Below are positions 35,643 to 43,751 of a DNA stretch of 64,000 nucleotides, piece after piece. The DNA comes from Heliophilum fasciatum (GTDB lineage Bacteria; Bacillota; Desulfitobacteriia; Heliobacteriales; Heliobacteriaceae): contig NZ_SLXT01000017.1 in NCBI RefSeq assembly GCF_004341395.1, positions 1 to 64,000 on the forward strand, read 5' to 3'. Every line of letters begins with the position of its first letter. Within the stretch, counting starts at the first letter, position 1. The position numbers were made by a program, and so were the translations under genes. The notes under the pieces were generated by a model. That model did not search any database. It was given only the letters and a program-made list of their open reading frames with translations, and was not told where the DNA came from.

Positions 35643-35792
35643 GTATATTGTAGATTACCCCAATTGATTTGCATCAACCAAGCAAAGCAGATAGCATGAT
35701 GGTGTGCTATCAAGTAATGAAAAAAAGCTTCATGGTACCTGCGCCGTTTGAGCGGGAAGAATCAAGAAAGCAGTAGGAATGAGGCGTACGAT

Positions 35793-36434
35793 ATGGAGAC
35801 AACGGCAATCAAGAATTTGCAGGTATTTACCTTAACCGATGAAAAAACCAACCAAATCTATTATGGCTGCAATCAGGAATGGTACACTTCCTTTTGGAGA
35901 CGCCTTTCCGGGTGCGGTCCTTCCACCGCCTGCAATATCCTTTTTTATCTTTACCAGACCCGAATGGCCGGTGAGAAGGCCAAAAGATTCCATAATAAAG
36001 CCAACTGTGTAGCCTGGATGAACGAAGTATGGCGATATGTGACCCCGACCTTCCGTGGAATACCGACAACCAAATTGTTTTATGAATCGGTACTGGCCTA
36101 TGCGCAGGCCAAGCAAATGAAAGTTACCTATAATGTATGCAACTTGCCGAAAGCCAAAGCATCCCGTCCCGCTTTCGATGAAGTCGTAACATTTTTAAAA
36201 GAAGCATTACGGCAAGACACACCGGTTGCCTTCCTTAACTTATGCAACGGCGAAGAAGTCAACCTTGAAGCATGGCACTGGGTGACGATAGTTGCGCTGG
36301 AGTGCTCCGGCGATGAGCGCTCTGTATTCGTCGATATCGCCGATGGGGGAATGATCAAGAAAATTGACCTTTCCTTATGGTACCGTACCACGAAAAAAGG
36401 CGGCGGCTTTGTTTACTTTGTTACAGAACCATAG
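35793..36434 (+). CDS. C39-like cysteine peptidase family protein
   Basis: 213 residues from the ATG at 35793 (GAGGCG upstream; the frame is open to 35748). The papain-like active site appears intact: an oxyanion Gln in YGCNQEWY (about 25), the nucleophile Cys in RLSGCGPSTACN (about 41), a histidine in AWHWVTIVAL (about 173) and a following Asp in FVDIADGG (about 191). No signal peptide or membrane helix is visible, so it is predicted cytoplasmic. Its substrate is unknown. C39-like domains usually process bacteriocin or export leaders or cleave peptides, but there is no ABC exporter or precursor gene beside it. Confidence 0.75.
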   Translation: METTAIKNLQVFTLTDEKTNQIYYGCNQEWYTSFWRRLSGCGPSTACNILFYLYQTRMAGEKAKRFHNKANCVAWMNEVWRYVTPTFRGIPTTKLFYESVLAYAQAKQMKVTYNVCNLPKAKASRPAFDEVVTFLKEALRQDTPVAFLNLCNGEEVNLEAWHWVTIVALECSGDERSVFVDIADGGMIKKIDLSLWYRTTKKGGGFVYFVTEP

Positions 36435-36496
36435 GTTACAGCAAATGTCCTTAAGTTTAAAACAAATGAACTTAAGCTAATACAACTTTCCCTAAG

Positions 36497-37177
36497 CTAA
36501 AACAATTGGCCCAACCCCAACATAAGGACCACACCAAACAAAAAGGAAAAAGTCGCTTGCCCTTCATAGCCATGACCATGGGTTTCCGGGATCAGTTCAC
36601 GGAAAGTCACATAAAGCATGGAACCGGCGGCAAAGCCCAATGCCAGCGGCAGCAGTTCATTCACTTGTGCCACCAGCACATAGCCGGACACGGCAAAAAC
36701 CGGTTCGACCAGTGCGGCGCAGGCTAAAAAGAAAAAAGCGTTCCAACGGTTAATCCCTTGCTCCAAAAGCGGCGCCACGATCATCAGACCCTCCGGCATA
36801 TTCTGAATGCCGATGGTCACGGCCATGAGCAAACCTAACGTGGCCTCCTCCGCGTAACCTACACCGACGACGAGTCCTTCCGGGATATTATGCAGCGATA
36901 TGGCAATAAACGAAAGCCAGGCAAGTCGTCCGCCTTCAGGGAAAAACCGGATCAGCAAGGACAACAAAAGCGCACCGATCCCCATACCGGCAACCATCAA
37001 CCAGTAATTATGCGCTTCACTGATCAGTGAAAAGGCAGCGGTAACCATCATGCCGGCAGAAAAACCAAGCAAGTTGTCACGCAGCCGGTGGCTTACCGCC
37101 AAAAAGAAAAAAGGTAAGCCACCAAGAATGGTCATCGAACCGGCCAGCAGCGCCATCAACAATACATCATTTATCAT
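36497..37177 (-). CDS. ZIP family divalent metal transporter
   Basis: 226 residues, minus strand, about eight membrane helices. The metal-site motifs in helices IV and V are present: HNIPEGLVVG (about 94-103) and GIQNMPEGL (about 122-130). The bacterial members import zinc, iron or manganese. A histidine-rich spot (PETHGHGYEG) lies near the C-terminus. No metal-regulator gene is adjacent. Convergent with the preceding gene, with only 62 bases between. Confidence 0.9.
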   Translation of the reverse strand: MINDVLLMALLAGSMTILGGLPFFFLAVSHRLRDNLLGFSAGMMVTAAFSLISEAHNYWLMVAGMGIGALLLSLLIRFFPEGGRLAWLSFIAISLHNIPEGLVVGVGYAEEATLGLLMAVTIGIQNMPEGLMIVAPLLEQGINRWNAFFFLACAALVEPVFAVSGYVLVAQVNELLPLALGFAAGSMLYVTFRELIPETHGHGYEGQATFSFLFGVVLMLGLGQLF

Positions 37178-37381
37178 ACGATTCCTTTATTATATATGGT
37201 AGTTGAGATTATCAATGACGGTAGGTAGTTGGCAGAAGGCAGTAAGTAGTAAGCATTTATGCCCCTATTGGAGTTCTTTTTTTCGCCCTTTTTTCCTGCT
37301 AGGAACGCTGTTCTTTTTACCGCATAAGATAAAGACAAAAGCGAAACACTATAGGCGGTTCGCTAAGAGAGGAGGAATCAC

Positions 37382-37558
37382 ATGTCTCGTCGCCGTCCTG
37401 TCATGTCCGAGAAGCTGAAATACGAGTTGGCCCAAGAATTAGGCTTTGCCGATGTGGTCGATCGTGAAGGCTGGGGTGGGGTGACCACTCGGGATGCGGG
37501 GAGCTTGGTACGTGCAGCGATTGAACGTGCTGAGCGAGGTGTGACGGGTTCGAAGTAA
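37382..37558 (+). CDS. Small acid-soluble spore protein, alpha/beta type
   Basis: 58 residues; ATG 37382 with a strong GAGAGGAGG upstream. The sequence contains both family signatures: [12 protein letters not shown] (about 11-22) and [19 protein letters not shown] (about 30-48), including the EGWG stretch near the germination-protease site. Such proteins coat DNA in the spore and protect it from UV and heat, and supply amino acids on germination. A forespore (sigma-G type) promoter may be present, as GCATA lies at 37322-37326 and CACTATA at 37347-37353, but the 20-base spacing is longer than usual. Its presence implies that the organism makes endospores. Confidence 0.93.
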   Translation: MSRRRPVMSEKLKYELAQELGFADVVDREGWGGVTTRDAGSLVRAAIERAERGVTGSK

Positions 37559-37581
37559 TTCCAATTATCATTGGCGGCCAG

Positions 37582-37624
37582 GCCAGCGCAATTGATCGAT
37601 CAAATGCGCTGGCTTTAATTTTTT
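37582..37624 (+). terminator. Rho-independent terminator after the spore protein gene
   Basis: GCCAGCGCA (37582-37590) pairs perfectly with TGCGCTGGC (37605-37613), followed by TTTAATTTTTT. Confidence 0.85.
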
Positions 37625-37713
37625 ATTATTTTCAATTCCCGGTGGAATTCGACAACAGGAGATCAAGTTTGGCAGTCGAAGTTATCTATCTATTAAGATC
37701 ATGGATTGAAGTT

Positions 37714-37780
37714 ATTATGACTAGATATATTATGATTAGATATATTATGATTAGATATATTATGACTTGATTATGACTTG
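37714..37780 (+). repeat. Short tandem repeats upstream of the hybrid kinase gene
   Basis: Three copies of a 15-base unit (ATTATGATTAGATAT and a one-base variant; 37714-37728, 37729-37743, 37744-37758) are followed by two 11-base copies (ATTATGACTTG; 37759-37769, 37770-37780) that lack the ATAT. The array stops 18 bases before the start codon, directly ahead of the ribosome site AGGAG. Confidence 0.85.
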
Positions 37781-37798
37781 ATAGGAGTATGATGGCTT

Positions 37799-39613
37799 AT
37801 GGATAGTCTGCGAGAGTGCGAGCCGATGGGAACACCGGTGGCCGAGCAAGGGGAAAGCCCGCTGTTGCAGGCTGAAAATGAGCAAAATGGACAACGAGGT
37901 GCTACTGAACGGGAGCAACTGATCAGAGAGATTGCCTTCTCTGTGTTAGAGAATCGTCCTTCAAGTGAGATACTTCCTTATATTTGTCAACAACTTGTTC
38001 AACTGTTTCACTTGAAGTTGGTGTGGATCGGTATCAAAGAAATAGATGGAACATTTAGTATTCTTTCTTCGGCGGGGAGTGCTTCTGGGTATCTACAGGG
38101 GTTGACCGTCCGGTGGGATCAGGGACCCCATGGAGAAGGGCCATGCGGCAAGGCAGTTCGTATGCGAACAAGTTCCTTTGTTACGGTGAAAGATCCGAAT
38201 TTTGCGCCTTGGTGCGAACGGGCTCTCCGGTATGGCATTGAATCTACAGGTGCCTTTCCTCTGAAAGTGAGGGGGCAGGTATGGGGAATGATCGCTTGTT
38301 ATTCGTCGATTGCTGATTTCTTCAATTCGATGCAGATTTCTTTTTTGGAATATATGGCTGACCAGATCTCGATTGTGCTGGATAGCGCCCGGTCGCGGGA
38401 AGAATTGGTACGGGCGAAGCAACAAGCGGAATCGGCCAGTCGCCTCAAAAGTGAGTTCCTGAAGATGATGAGCCATGAGCTGCGGACCCCATTAAACGGG
38501 ATTCTTGGCTCGGCGGAACTACTGACTGAAATTGTACGGGAAGGAGAGCATAAGGAACTTACGACGATGATCATTAATTCAGCCAATACGTTACTGAATG
38601 TGATTAACCAGATCCTGACGTTTTCACGACTGGAAACGGAGAATCTGTCGATGACGATGGAAGAAATGAATCTATCGATCTTGGTTGAACATGTCGTAAA
38701 GAAATATGAACAGGAAGCGCTAAGCAAAGGCTTGAAGCTTCATCAACATATTGATCCGAGTGTAAGCAGTCCGTTCCGCGGTGCCCCTTTGCGTATTCAG
38801 CAAGTGCTGGACAGTTTACTTCATAATGCGCTTAAGTTTACGGAGGCCGGCGAGATCGCATTGCGGGTGAGCGCCGAACCGGTACCCACGATGACCGTTC
38901 CCGGTGTAACGATGGTTCGCTTTGAAGTAGCTGATACAGGAATTGGCATTTTGCCGGAAGTGCAGGAAAGCATTTTTCAACCCTTTACCCAAGTGGAATC
39001 TTCACTCAATCGTAAATACGGCGGGATAGGCATGAGTCTTGCTGTCTGCCAGCGTATTGTGCGGTTACTAAACGGTAACATCGGTGTAAGCAGTAACTCA
39101 GGACAGGGGTCAACTTTTTGGTTCACGCTGCCCATAGAACGAATTGCAGTGCCTGAGAGTGTACCGAAACCAACGATGTCGAACCAAGAAATCTTGAGGC
39201 AGAATGTAGTTATTCTGATTGTGGAGAATAATGGGAGCAATGCAATTCTACTTAAGAAACAGCTGAGAAAGATCGGCTTAGCTTCTGAAATTGCGGTAAA
39301 CGGGCAGATGGCATTGAAGATGATGGAACGGGCAAAATATAGTCTGGTATTGATGGATTGTGAAATGCCGGTGATGGATGGTTTTACGGCCACTCGAATC
39401 ATTCGGGAACGGGAACGCCGTCGAGGCGGTCATATTCCGGTCATTGCATTGACGGCCCATGCATTGGAGGGCTGCCGTGAGCAGTGCTTGGCTTGCGGTA
39501 TGGATGACTTTCTCAGCAAACCGATCACGCGGGATCAATTACAAAATGTCGTGAATCAGTGGCTGGATACGCTTACCCATAGGTTGGACAACCGTTCAAC
39601 GATCGTTCAATGA
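37799..39613 (+). CDS. Hybrid sensor histidine kinase / response regulator with GAF domain
   Basis: 604 residues, no membrane helix, so a soluble cytoplasmic sensor. Order: GAF-like domain (about 45-200; WCERALRYGIESTGAFPL), HisKA with the phospho-His in MMSHELRTPLNGILG (about 223-237), HATPase (N box LLHNALKFTEAG; G1 DTGIGI; G2 read as YGGIGMSLAV instead of the usual GGTGLGLA), and a C-terminal receiver (about 475-595) with the phosphoryl Asp in LVLMDCEMPVMDG and Lys in SKPIT. The receiver's acidic pair reads VENN rather than VEDN. There is no partner regulator next door. The tandem repeats before it could affect its expression. Confidence 0.9.
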   Translation: MDSLRECEPMGTPVAEQGESPLLQAENEQNGQRGATEREQLIREIAFSVLENRPSSEILPYICQQLVQLFHLKLVWIGIKEIDGTFSILSSAGSASGYLQGLTVRWDQGPHGEGPCGKAVRMRTSSFVTVKDPNFAPWCERALRYGIESTGAFPLKVRGQVWGMIACYSSIADFFNSMQISFLEYMADQISIVLDSARSREELVRAKQQAESASRLKSEFLKMMSHELRTPLNGILGSAELLTEIVREGEHKELTTMIINSANTLLNVINQILTFSRLETENLSMTMEEMNLSILVEHVVKKYEQEALSKGLKLHQHIDPSVSSPFRGAPLRIQQVLDSLLHNALKFTEAGEIALRVSAEPVPTMTVPGVTMVRFEVADTGIGILPEVQESIFQPFTQVESSLNRKYGGIGMSLAVCQRIVRLLNGNIGVSSNSGQGSTFWFTLPIERIAVPESVPKPTMSNQEILRQNVVILIVENNGSNAILLKKQLRKIGLASEIAVNGQMALKMMERAKYSLVLMDCEMPVMDGFTATRIIRERERRRGGHIPVIALTAHALEGCREQCLACGMDDFLSKPITRDQLQNVVNQWLDTLTHRLDNRSTIVQ

Positions 39614-39859
39614 TAGGATTGCTCCGATGACCTCCTGTGTTTTCGGGGCTTTTTTATCGTTTTGCCCGTTGGTGATTGCTTCATTTATTTTTATGGAGAT
39701 GCGATTTTGAGTTCATGGGCGGCATGCGAAAGCGTCAGCCGGGTTACGGCGTACCTTCGTTGCGGTAAGGCGGCTTTTGTAGTAAAATTATGTATTATAT
39801 CGATGCATCATGGCTTATCCTAATAAGACGAAGGATGTAACGTTAAGGAGGATGTTTTT
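39614..39859 (+). other. Intergenic region with terminator-like hairpin
   Basis: GCTCCG...CGGGGC followed by T6 at about 39628-39657 probably terminates the kinase gene. A second GC-rich, foldable stretch (39720-39776, ending GGCGGCTTTT) may be another terminator. No gene is seen. Confidence 0.5.
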
Positions 39860-40186
39860 ATGCAGTGTACTCGCTGTCAACGGATGATCCAAGATGATTT
39901 TCGTTTTTGTCCTCACTGTGGAACGGAAACGGCACCGGCGCGTTGTCCCGGTTGTGGCAAAACTACCAATCCCGATTGGGCGGCCTGTCCTTATTGTGGT
40001 GTAGCCCTTAAAGGTGCGCCGCCACGTCCGGCCGCTTTTGTGCCGCCGGCAGCGCCGATGCCGCCCCATCCTCCGGTACATCCCCATCCCGGTGGGACGG
40101 TCTTTGGCATCCCGGTGCATGGACGGCATTACAGTTCGTCTGCTTATAAGCGTAAAGGTTTTTTAGGCCGCCTGTTCTCATCGTGA
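39860..40186 (+). CDS. Double zinc-ribbon protein with Pro/His-rich tail
   Basis: 108 residues from ATG 39860 (AAGGAGG upstream). Eight cysteines form two zinc ribbons (CTRC...CPHC, residues 3-20; CPGC...CPYC, about 32-49). After them comes a Pro/Ala/His-rich segment (about 54-85), then a short basic tail (YKRKGFLGRLFSS). The frame stops at TGA 40184-40186, but the same frame continues without another stop into a complete protein-kinase domain, so the two may once have been, or may still be, one polypeptide. Zinc ribbons fused to kinases are known in bacteria. Confidence 0.8.
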   Translation: MQCTRCQRMIQDDFRFCPHCGTETAPARCPGCGKTTNPDWAACPYCGVALKGAPPRPAAFVPPAAPMPPHPPVHPHPGGTVFGIPVHGRHYSSSAYKRKGFLGRLFSS

Positions 40187-40189
40187 ACG

Positions 40190-41029
40190 CTGACCACACC
40201 ATCACGGACGTATCAACTGGAGGCGCTGCTCGGCTTCGGTAGCTATGGAGCTGTTGTCCGGGCGTGGTATGATGGACACCCCTATGCGATCAAAGGTTTC
40301 TGGGATCGCGGCGAAGGTATCGAGATTACGCGATCACGCTTTGCAACGGAAGCAGCGATTTTACGTAGCATCGATCATCCACAGGTGCCAAGGTGTATCG
40401 AAGCTTTTGAGCGAGACGGTTGCTTTTATCTGGTGCAGACCTATGTAACGGGGGAACCCTTGAGTGCACAGGTGATGGCCGGTGTACGGTTTACGGAAGA
40501 GCAAGTAGTGGCGGTGCTGGATCAATTGCTGGGCATCTTGCAGGCGATCCATGAATCCGCCCGGGGGGCATGGCCTGTCATCCACCGTGACTTGCGCTTG
40601 TCCAATGTGTTCTGGTCGAATGGGCAGGTGTTTTTGATCGATTTTGGCTTGGCCCGGCGTATGGGCTGTCCGGCTGATCAAGCGTTGACGGATCCGGTAT
40701 CGGTTCGTGCCGATGCCGATGGGCCTGAATGCAATGCGTCAGGATGCCAGCAATCATCGATCGAAGAAAGCGCCGATAGGCGTTACCGTATCCGTCGCCG
40801 GGCGATTAGTCCACAAAGTGACCTTTTTGGTGCCGGTGTGGTGGCCGTCGATATGATGGTCAATCATGTGCCGCCGGAGATTCGCGATGGGCAAAAGTGG
40901 GATCAACTGGTGCCGCTTTCGCCGGGAATGATCGCTTTTTTGCGCCGGCTCATGGGAGAAGCGGCTGTGGAAGCTTGGCCATCGGCGGCGGAAGCGCGGG
41001 CAGCGCTACACCGGTTGATACGTACCTGA
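40190..41029 (+). CDS. Eukaryotic-like protein kinase domain, start codon unclear
   Basis: The kinase fold is complete: Gly-rich loop LLGFGSYGAV (nt about 40223-40252), Lys in YAIKGF, catalytic HRDLRLSNVFW, and metal-binding DFG in LIDFGLARRMG. The frame lies in register with the zinc-ribbon gene, just after its TGA. No ATG, GTG or TTG precedes the Gly loop; the first one is GTG 40385, too late to make a working kinase. I give CTG 40190 (reading MTTPSRTYQ) as the nominal start, possibly used by reinitiation 3 bases after the TGA. Other readings are TGA readthrough, a mutated start or a sequencing error. About 279 residues. The C-terminus overlaps the convergent gene by 24 bases. Confidence 0.65.
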   Translation: MTTPSRTYQLEALLGFGSYGAVVRAWYDGHPYAIKGFWDRGEGIEITRSRFATEAAILRSIDHPQVPRCIEAFERDGCFYLVQTYVTGEPLSAQVMAGVRFTEEQVVAVLDQLLGILQAIHESARGAWPVIHRDLRLSNVFWSNGQVFLIDFGLARRMGCPADQALTDPVSVRADADGPECNASGCQQSSIEESADRRYRIRRRAISPQSDLFGAGVVAVDMMVNHVPPEIRDGQKWDQLVPLSPGMIAFLRRLMGEAAVEAWPSAAEARAALHRLIRT

Positions 41030-41335
41030 GTTCGATGGTCGACAGGGTCTCTTGATCTCGGTCCCGGTTTTTGGCTTATTCGTGGCCCTATCCGCGGTCT
41101 TATCTGTAGTCTTTTCCGTAGCCTTTTTCGTGCCTTCCTTTGCCGGTGGGTTTTCCGCCGCGCTTTCCTGAGAGGACTTTTGGGCGGCCGCGGTCAAGAG
41201 CAGGCCACCGACGGCAACGACAAAGTTACCCAGTACGTTCAGATCGTCGGCACTGAGGTCATCGATGATGAGGATGGCAATGAGGGCAGCGATGATCACC
41301 AGTTCTTTGGGGCTAAGGCCTTCTAATAAGGACAT
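41006..41335 (-). CDS. Small membrane protein with charged C-terminal tail
   Basis: 109 residues, minus strand. The ATG at 41333-41335 is chosen because GAGGAGG lies upstream. Residues about 12-27 are hydrophobic (VIIAALIAILIIDDL) and a second hydrophobic patch is at about 37-53; the rest is a Lys/Thr/Glu-rich low-complexity tail with several KKATEKTT-like near-repeats. Function unknown; it looks like the small DUF-type membrane proteins common in heliobacterial and clostridial genomes, but I cannot name a family. Confidence 0.65.
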   Translation of the reverse strand: MSLLEGLSPKELVIIAALIAILIIDDLSADDLNVLGNFVVAVGGLLLTAAAQKSSQESAAENPPAKEGTKKATEKTTDKTADRATNKPKTGTEIKRPCRPSNSGTYQPV

Positions 41336-41390
41336 ACTGAATCGCCTCCTCTTGATTAGATTATGTGAAAATCGAAAATTGGGAATAACG

Positions 41391-41430
41391 AAAACCGGAG
41401 GTCTGCTCATGTGGAGCGACCTCCGGTTTG
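41391..41430 (-). terminator. Bidirectional terminator after the chemoreceptor gene
   Basis: AAACCGGAGGTC (41392-41403) pairs perfectly with GACCTCCGGTTT (41418-41429). Read leftward it ends in TTTT and should stop transcription of the chemoreceptor gene before the small membrane-protein gene. Confidence 0.8.
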
Positions 41431-41499
41431 GCTTTTGATTGGTGCTTGTGCTTTGGTAAAAATAAGAGTTCGAATCAGGGGAGCGGCCAGTCCTCGTGA

Positions 41500-43440
41500 T
41501 CAGATTTTGAACTGACTGCTCAAAGCTTTTAACTGTTGAGCAATCTCATCAAGATGATGAATCGATGTGGTAAGTTCCTTGACAAAGTCCAATTGCCCCT
41601 TCGCTGCAGTAGCGATGCGCTCGGCGTTACCCGTTGTGATCTGGACACCTTGTTCGACGGAATGAATCTGCGCAACAACTTGTTGGCTTTGACTGGCCAT
41701 TTGCTCAATTTGCTTGCTTGTATTGCTGACTTGGACGGATAAATTGACGGCTGCTTGTTCAATGTGGGCAAAGGTCTCACCGGTTTTTTCGATGAGGTGT
41801 GATCCTTGGTCTAATACAGCCATTTCGGCTTGCATAGATGCGATCGCTTCAGCGGTATCTTTTTGAATGCTTGAGATGATGTCATGAATATCTTTGGCGG
41901 AACGGGCCGACTCTTCGGCCAGTGTACGAACTTCTTCAGCGACAATGGTAAATCCCCGGCCCTGCTCACCGGCACGGGCGGCTTCAATGCTGGCATTTAA
42001 CGCTAAGAGGTTGGTCTGCTCAGCGATGCCGGTGATGACGTCAACGATCTGTCCGACTCTTTGCGAGTTGTCGCCAAGGTGATTAATGATGCATTCCGTA
42101 TCTTTGGCTTTTTCCATGACCGTTTTCATCTGATTCACCGTTTTATTGACGACTTCCATGCCCGCGTGAGCGGCATCACTGGTTTTTTGGGTAAAAAGGG
42201 AAACTGCTTCAGAATCGGTGGCAACTTGCTGAACGCTGGAGGTCATTTCTTGCATCGCCGTAACTGTTTTTTTCACGTTGCCTAAAACCTGGTGAAACGC
42301 CACTGTAATTTCTTGTACAGATGCGGAAATTTCTTCGCTGGCTGTGCCCAGGTGTTGGGCATTGGATGAAAGTGTGCCTGTGGATTGGGCAACCGTCACG
42401 GCATTTTCATTGGCTCCCTTGACAAGCGCCCGCAAACCTTGGACCATCTGACTATAGGCGCGGCGCATGGCTTGGATTTCCTCATTGCTGCTGACCTGCT
42501 GAATTTGCTCTTCGCGCAAATCACCTTCAGAGACTCGTTTTAGGAGCTCTGTTGTGATGTTCATCGGGCCGGCAAAACGGTTCGACATCACAATGCCAAA
42601 GCTGACGGCAAGCAAGGTGCTGAATGTCAAAACTGCGAGAGCGATGATGGTCAAGTTGGTTTTGGTTTCCACACTAGCCAAGATCGGGATCGAAGCAGAT
42701 AGGGTGGCAATCTCTTGTCCGTTGATATCGATGATCGGTTGGTAAGCAGTCAAATACGTGGATTCATGAATGACTTGCTTGGTGATGCTGCCTCCGCTGT
42801 TGGCTTGTTGTGCAAAGGCAGGATCAAGGGCAATCGGGACTTGACCGCTGGTATAATGAATAACAACTTGCGAACCCGTAATGTTTTGAATGGTTTCCAA
42901 GTGAGCCTGTCCAAGATATTGACCGAAGAGCAGGTAACCGGACGAATTTCCGTTACCTTGGTTTTGGAGAATCTGAGCGGTACCAATAATGGCGAGGCCT
43001 TTCGAGGTGATAAAGAGTCCGCTTTTTACTTTTTGGCCTTGCACAACCGGGGATAAGATGGGATGGGTGGTCATATCACCGGAGAAATCTTCGGAACCCG
43101 AGTTCAACAGCATTTTTCCATTTTTGTTGCAAACCAATAAGAAATCCAGATCTAAGTCTTCCTTAATCGGGACATATTGTTCTTTGATCCAAGCTACGTT
43201 TTCTTGGTCAACGGCATCGTGGGCATCAGTCCAGAATGCATTAGTGCGTACAGCTAGTTCCATTTGTTGATTAAGTACGCTCATTGTATTGGTGGCCGCT
43301 TTGCCGGCAAAGAGGGCTTGCTCTTGCTCCATGGAGGAAAGGCCCCGACTGATGCCGATGAAAGCGATCCCTCCGCCAGTAAGAATGGGAAACAACGCAA
43401 AGAAGAGCAACGTGACTAAAATCTGTTTTCGTATCGTCAT
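41500..43440 (-). CDS. Methyl-accepting chemotaxis protein with CHASE4-type sensor
   Basis: 646 residues, minus strand from ATG 43438-43440. A membrane helix at about 7-29 is followed by an external sensor domain (about 35-245) that looks like CHASE4 ([27 protein letters not shown]), a second helix (about 255-280), a HAMP linker and a cytoplasmic signalling domain. The signalling tip is [24 protein letters not shown] (given here in two overlapping parts: [16 protein letters not shown] and [11 protein letters not shown]; about 469-492). It should relay a chemical or redox cue to CheA. No che genes are nearby, so it is an orphan receptor. The ligand is unknown. Confidence 0.92.
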   Translation of the reverse strand: MTIRKQILVTLLFFALFPILTGGGIAFIGISRGLSSMEQEQALFAGKAATNTMSVLNQQMELAVRTNAFWTDAHDAVDQENVAWIKEQYVPIKEDLDLDFLLVCNKNGKMLLNSGSEDFSGDMTTHPILSPVVQGQKVKSGLFITSKGLAIIGTAQILQNQGNGNSSGYLLFGQYLGQAHLETIQNITGSQVVIHYTSGQVPIALDPAFAQQANSGGSITKQVIHESTYLTAYQPIIDINGQEIATLSASIPILASVETKTNLTIIALAVLTFSTLLAVSFGIVMSNRFAGPMNITTELLKRVSEGDLREEQIQQVSSNEEIQAMRRAYSQMVQGLRALVKGANENAVTVAQSTGTLSSNAQHLGTASEEISASVQEITVAFHQVLGNVKKTVTAMQEMTSSVQQVATDSEAVSLFTQKTSDAAHAGMEVVNKTVNQMKTVMEKAKDTECIINHLGDNSQRVGQIVDVITGIAEQTNLLALNASIEAARAGEQGRGFTIVAEEVRTLAEESARSAKDIHDIISSIQKDTAEAIASMQAEMAVLDQGSHLIEKTGETFAHIEQAAVNLSVQVSNTSKQIEQMASQSQQVVAQIHSVEQGVQITTGNAERIATAAKGQLDFVKELTTSIHHLDEIAQQLKALSSQFKI

Positions 43441-43751
43441 GGGCCTTCTCCTTAATGGTTTATTGATGGTTACAGCTAATTCATTTTAACATAATTAGTA
43501 TTTAAGTTATAAATAATATTTAAAGGATGTATAGTGCATTTGATGTCCGTAAGGAGAAGCTCAAAGATACTACTGTTATACCAGTGCTAATGTTACGAAT
43601 TGGTTGTAATAGGTGTTATCAGTGCGCGTTGATCATTTTTGGACAACAACGCAATGTTCACAACGAATGCTATAGTAACCATGAGCGACGCATGGTCAGG
43701 GAGACGTACCGAGAGCGTCTCCTGCAACTATAATGTGAAGGGTGGACGAGA
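43441..43751. other. Divergent intergenic region upstream of the chemoreceptor and LysM/CAP genes
   Basis: A 311-base AT-rich gap. A perfect short hairpin GGAGACG/CGTCTCC (about 43698-43721) lies about 30 bases before the rightward ATG. An extended -10 element (TGCTATAGT, 43668-43676) could start the rightward transcript but has no clear -35. I see no known riboswitch; in particular the conserved ydaO (c-di-AMP) segments sometimes found before wall-hydrolase genes are absent. Confidence 0.4.

Noticed and set aside
37203-37418. A 71-codon frame upstream of and overlapping the spore-protein gene
   Set aside because: It has no ribosome site and overlaps the clearly recognisable SASP gene in another frame.
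37714-37780. CRISPR array
   Set aside because: The units are 11-15 bases long with no spacers and no cas genes, so they are plain tandem repeats.
39720-39776. Resemblance to the 3' part of a c-di-GMP-I riboswitch (AGCCGGGTTACGGC)
   Set aside because: The other conserved parts (GGCAAACC and the GACGCAAAGCC segment) are missing, so it is more simply a GC-rich hairpin.
43527-43733. A 68-codon frame between the chemoreceptor and LysM/CAP genes
   Set aside because: The purine-rich run touches the ATG with no spacing, the composition is not protein-like, and the region is more likely a promoter and leader.
43600-43750. Possible c-di-AMP (ydaO) riboswitch ahead of the wall-hydrolase gene
   Set aside because: The conserved ydaO segments are not present; only one short hairpin is seen.
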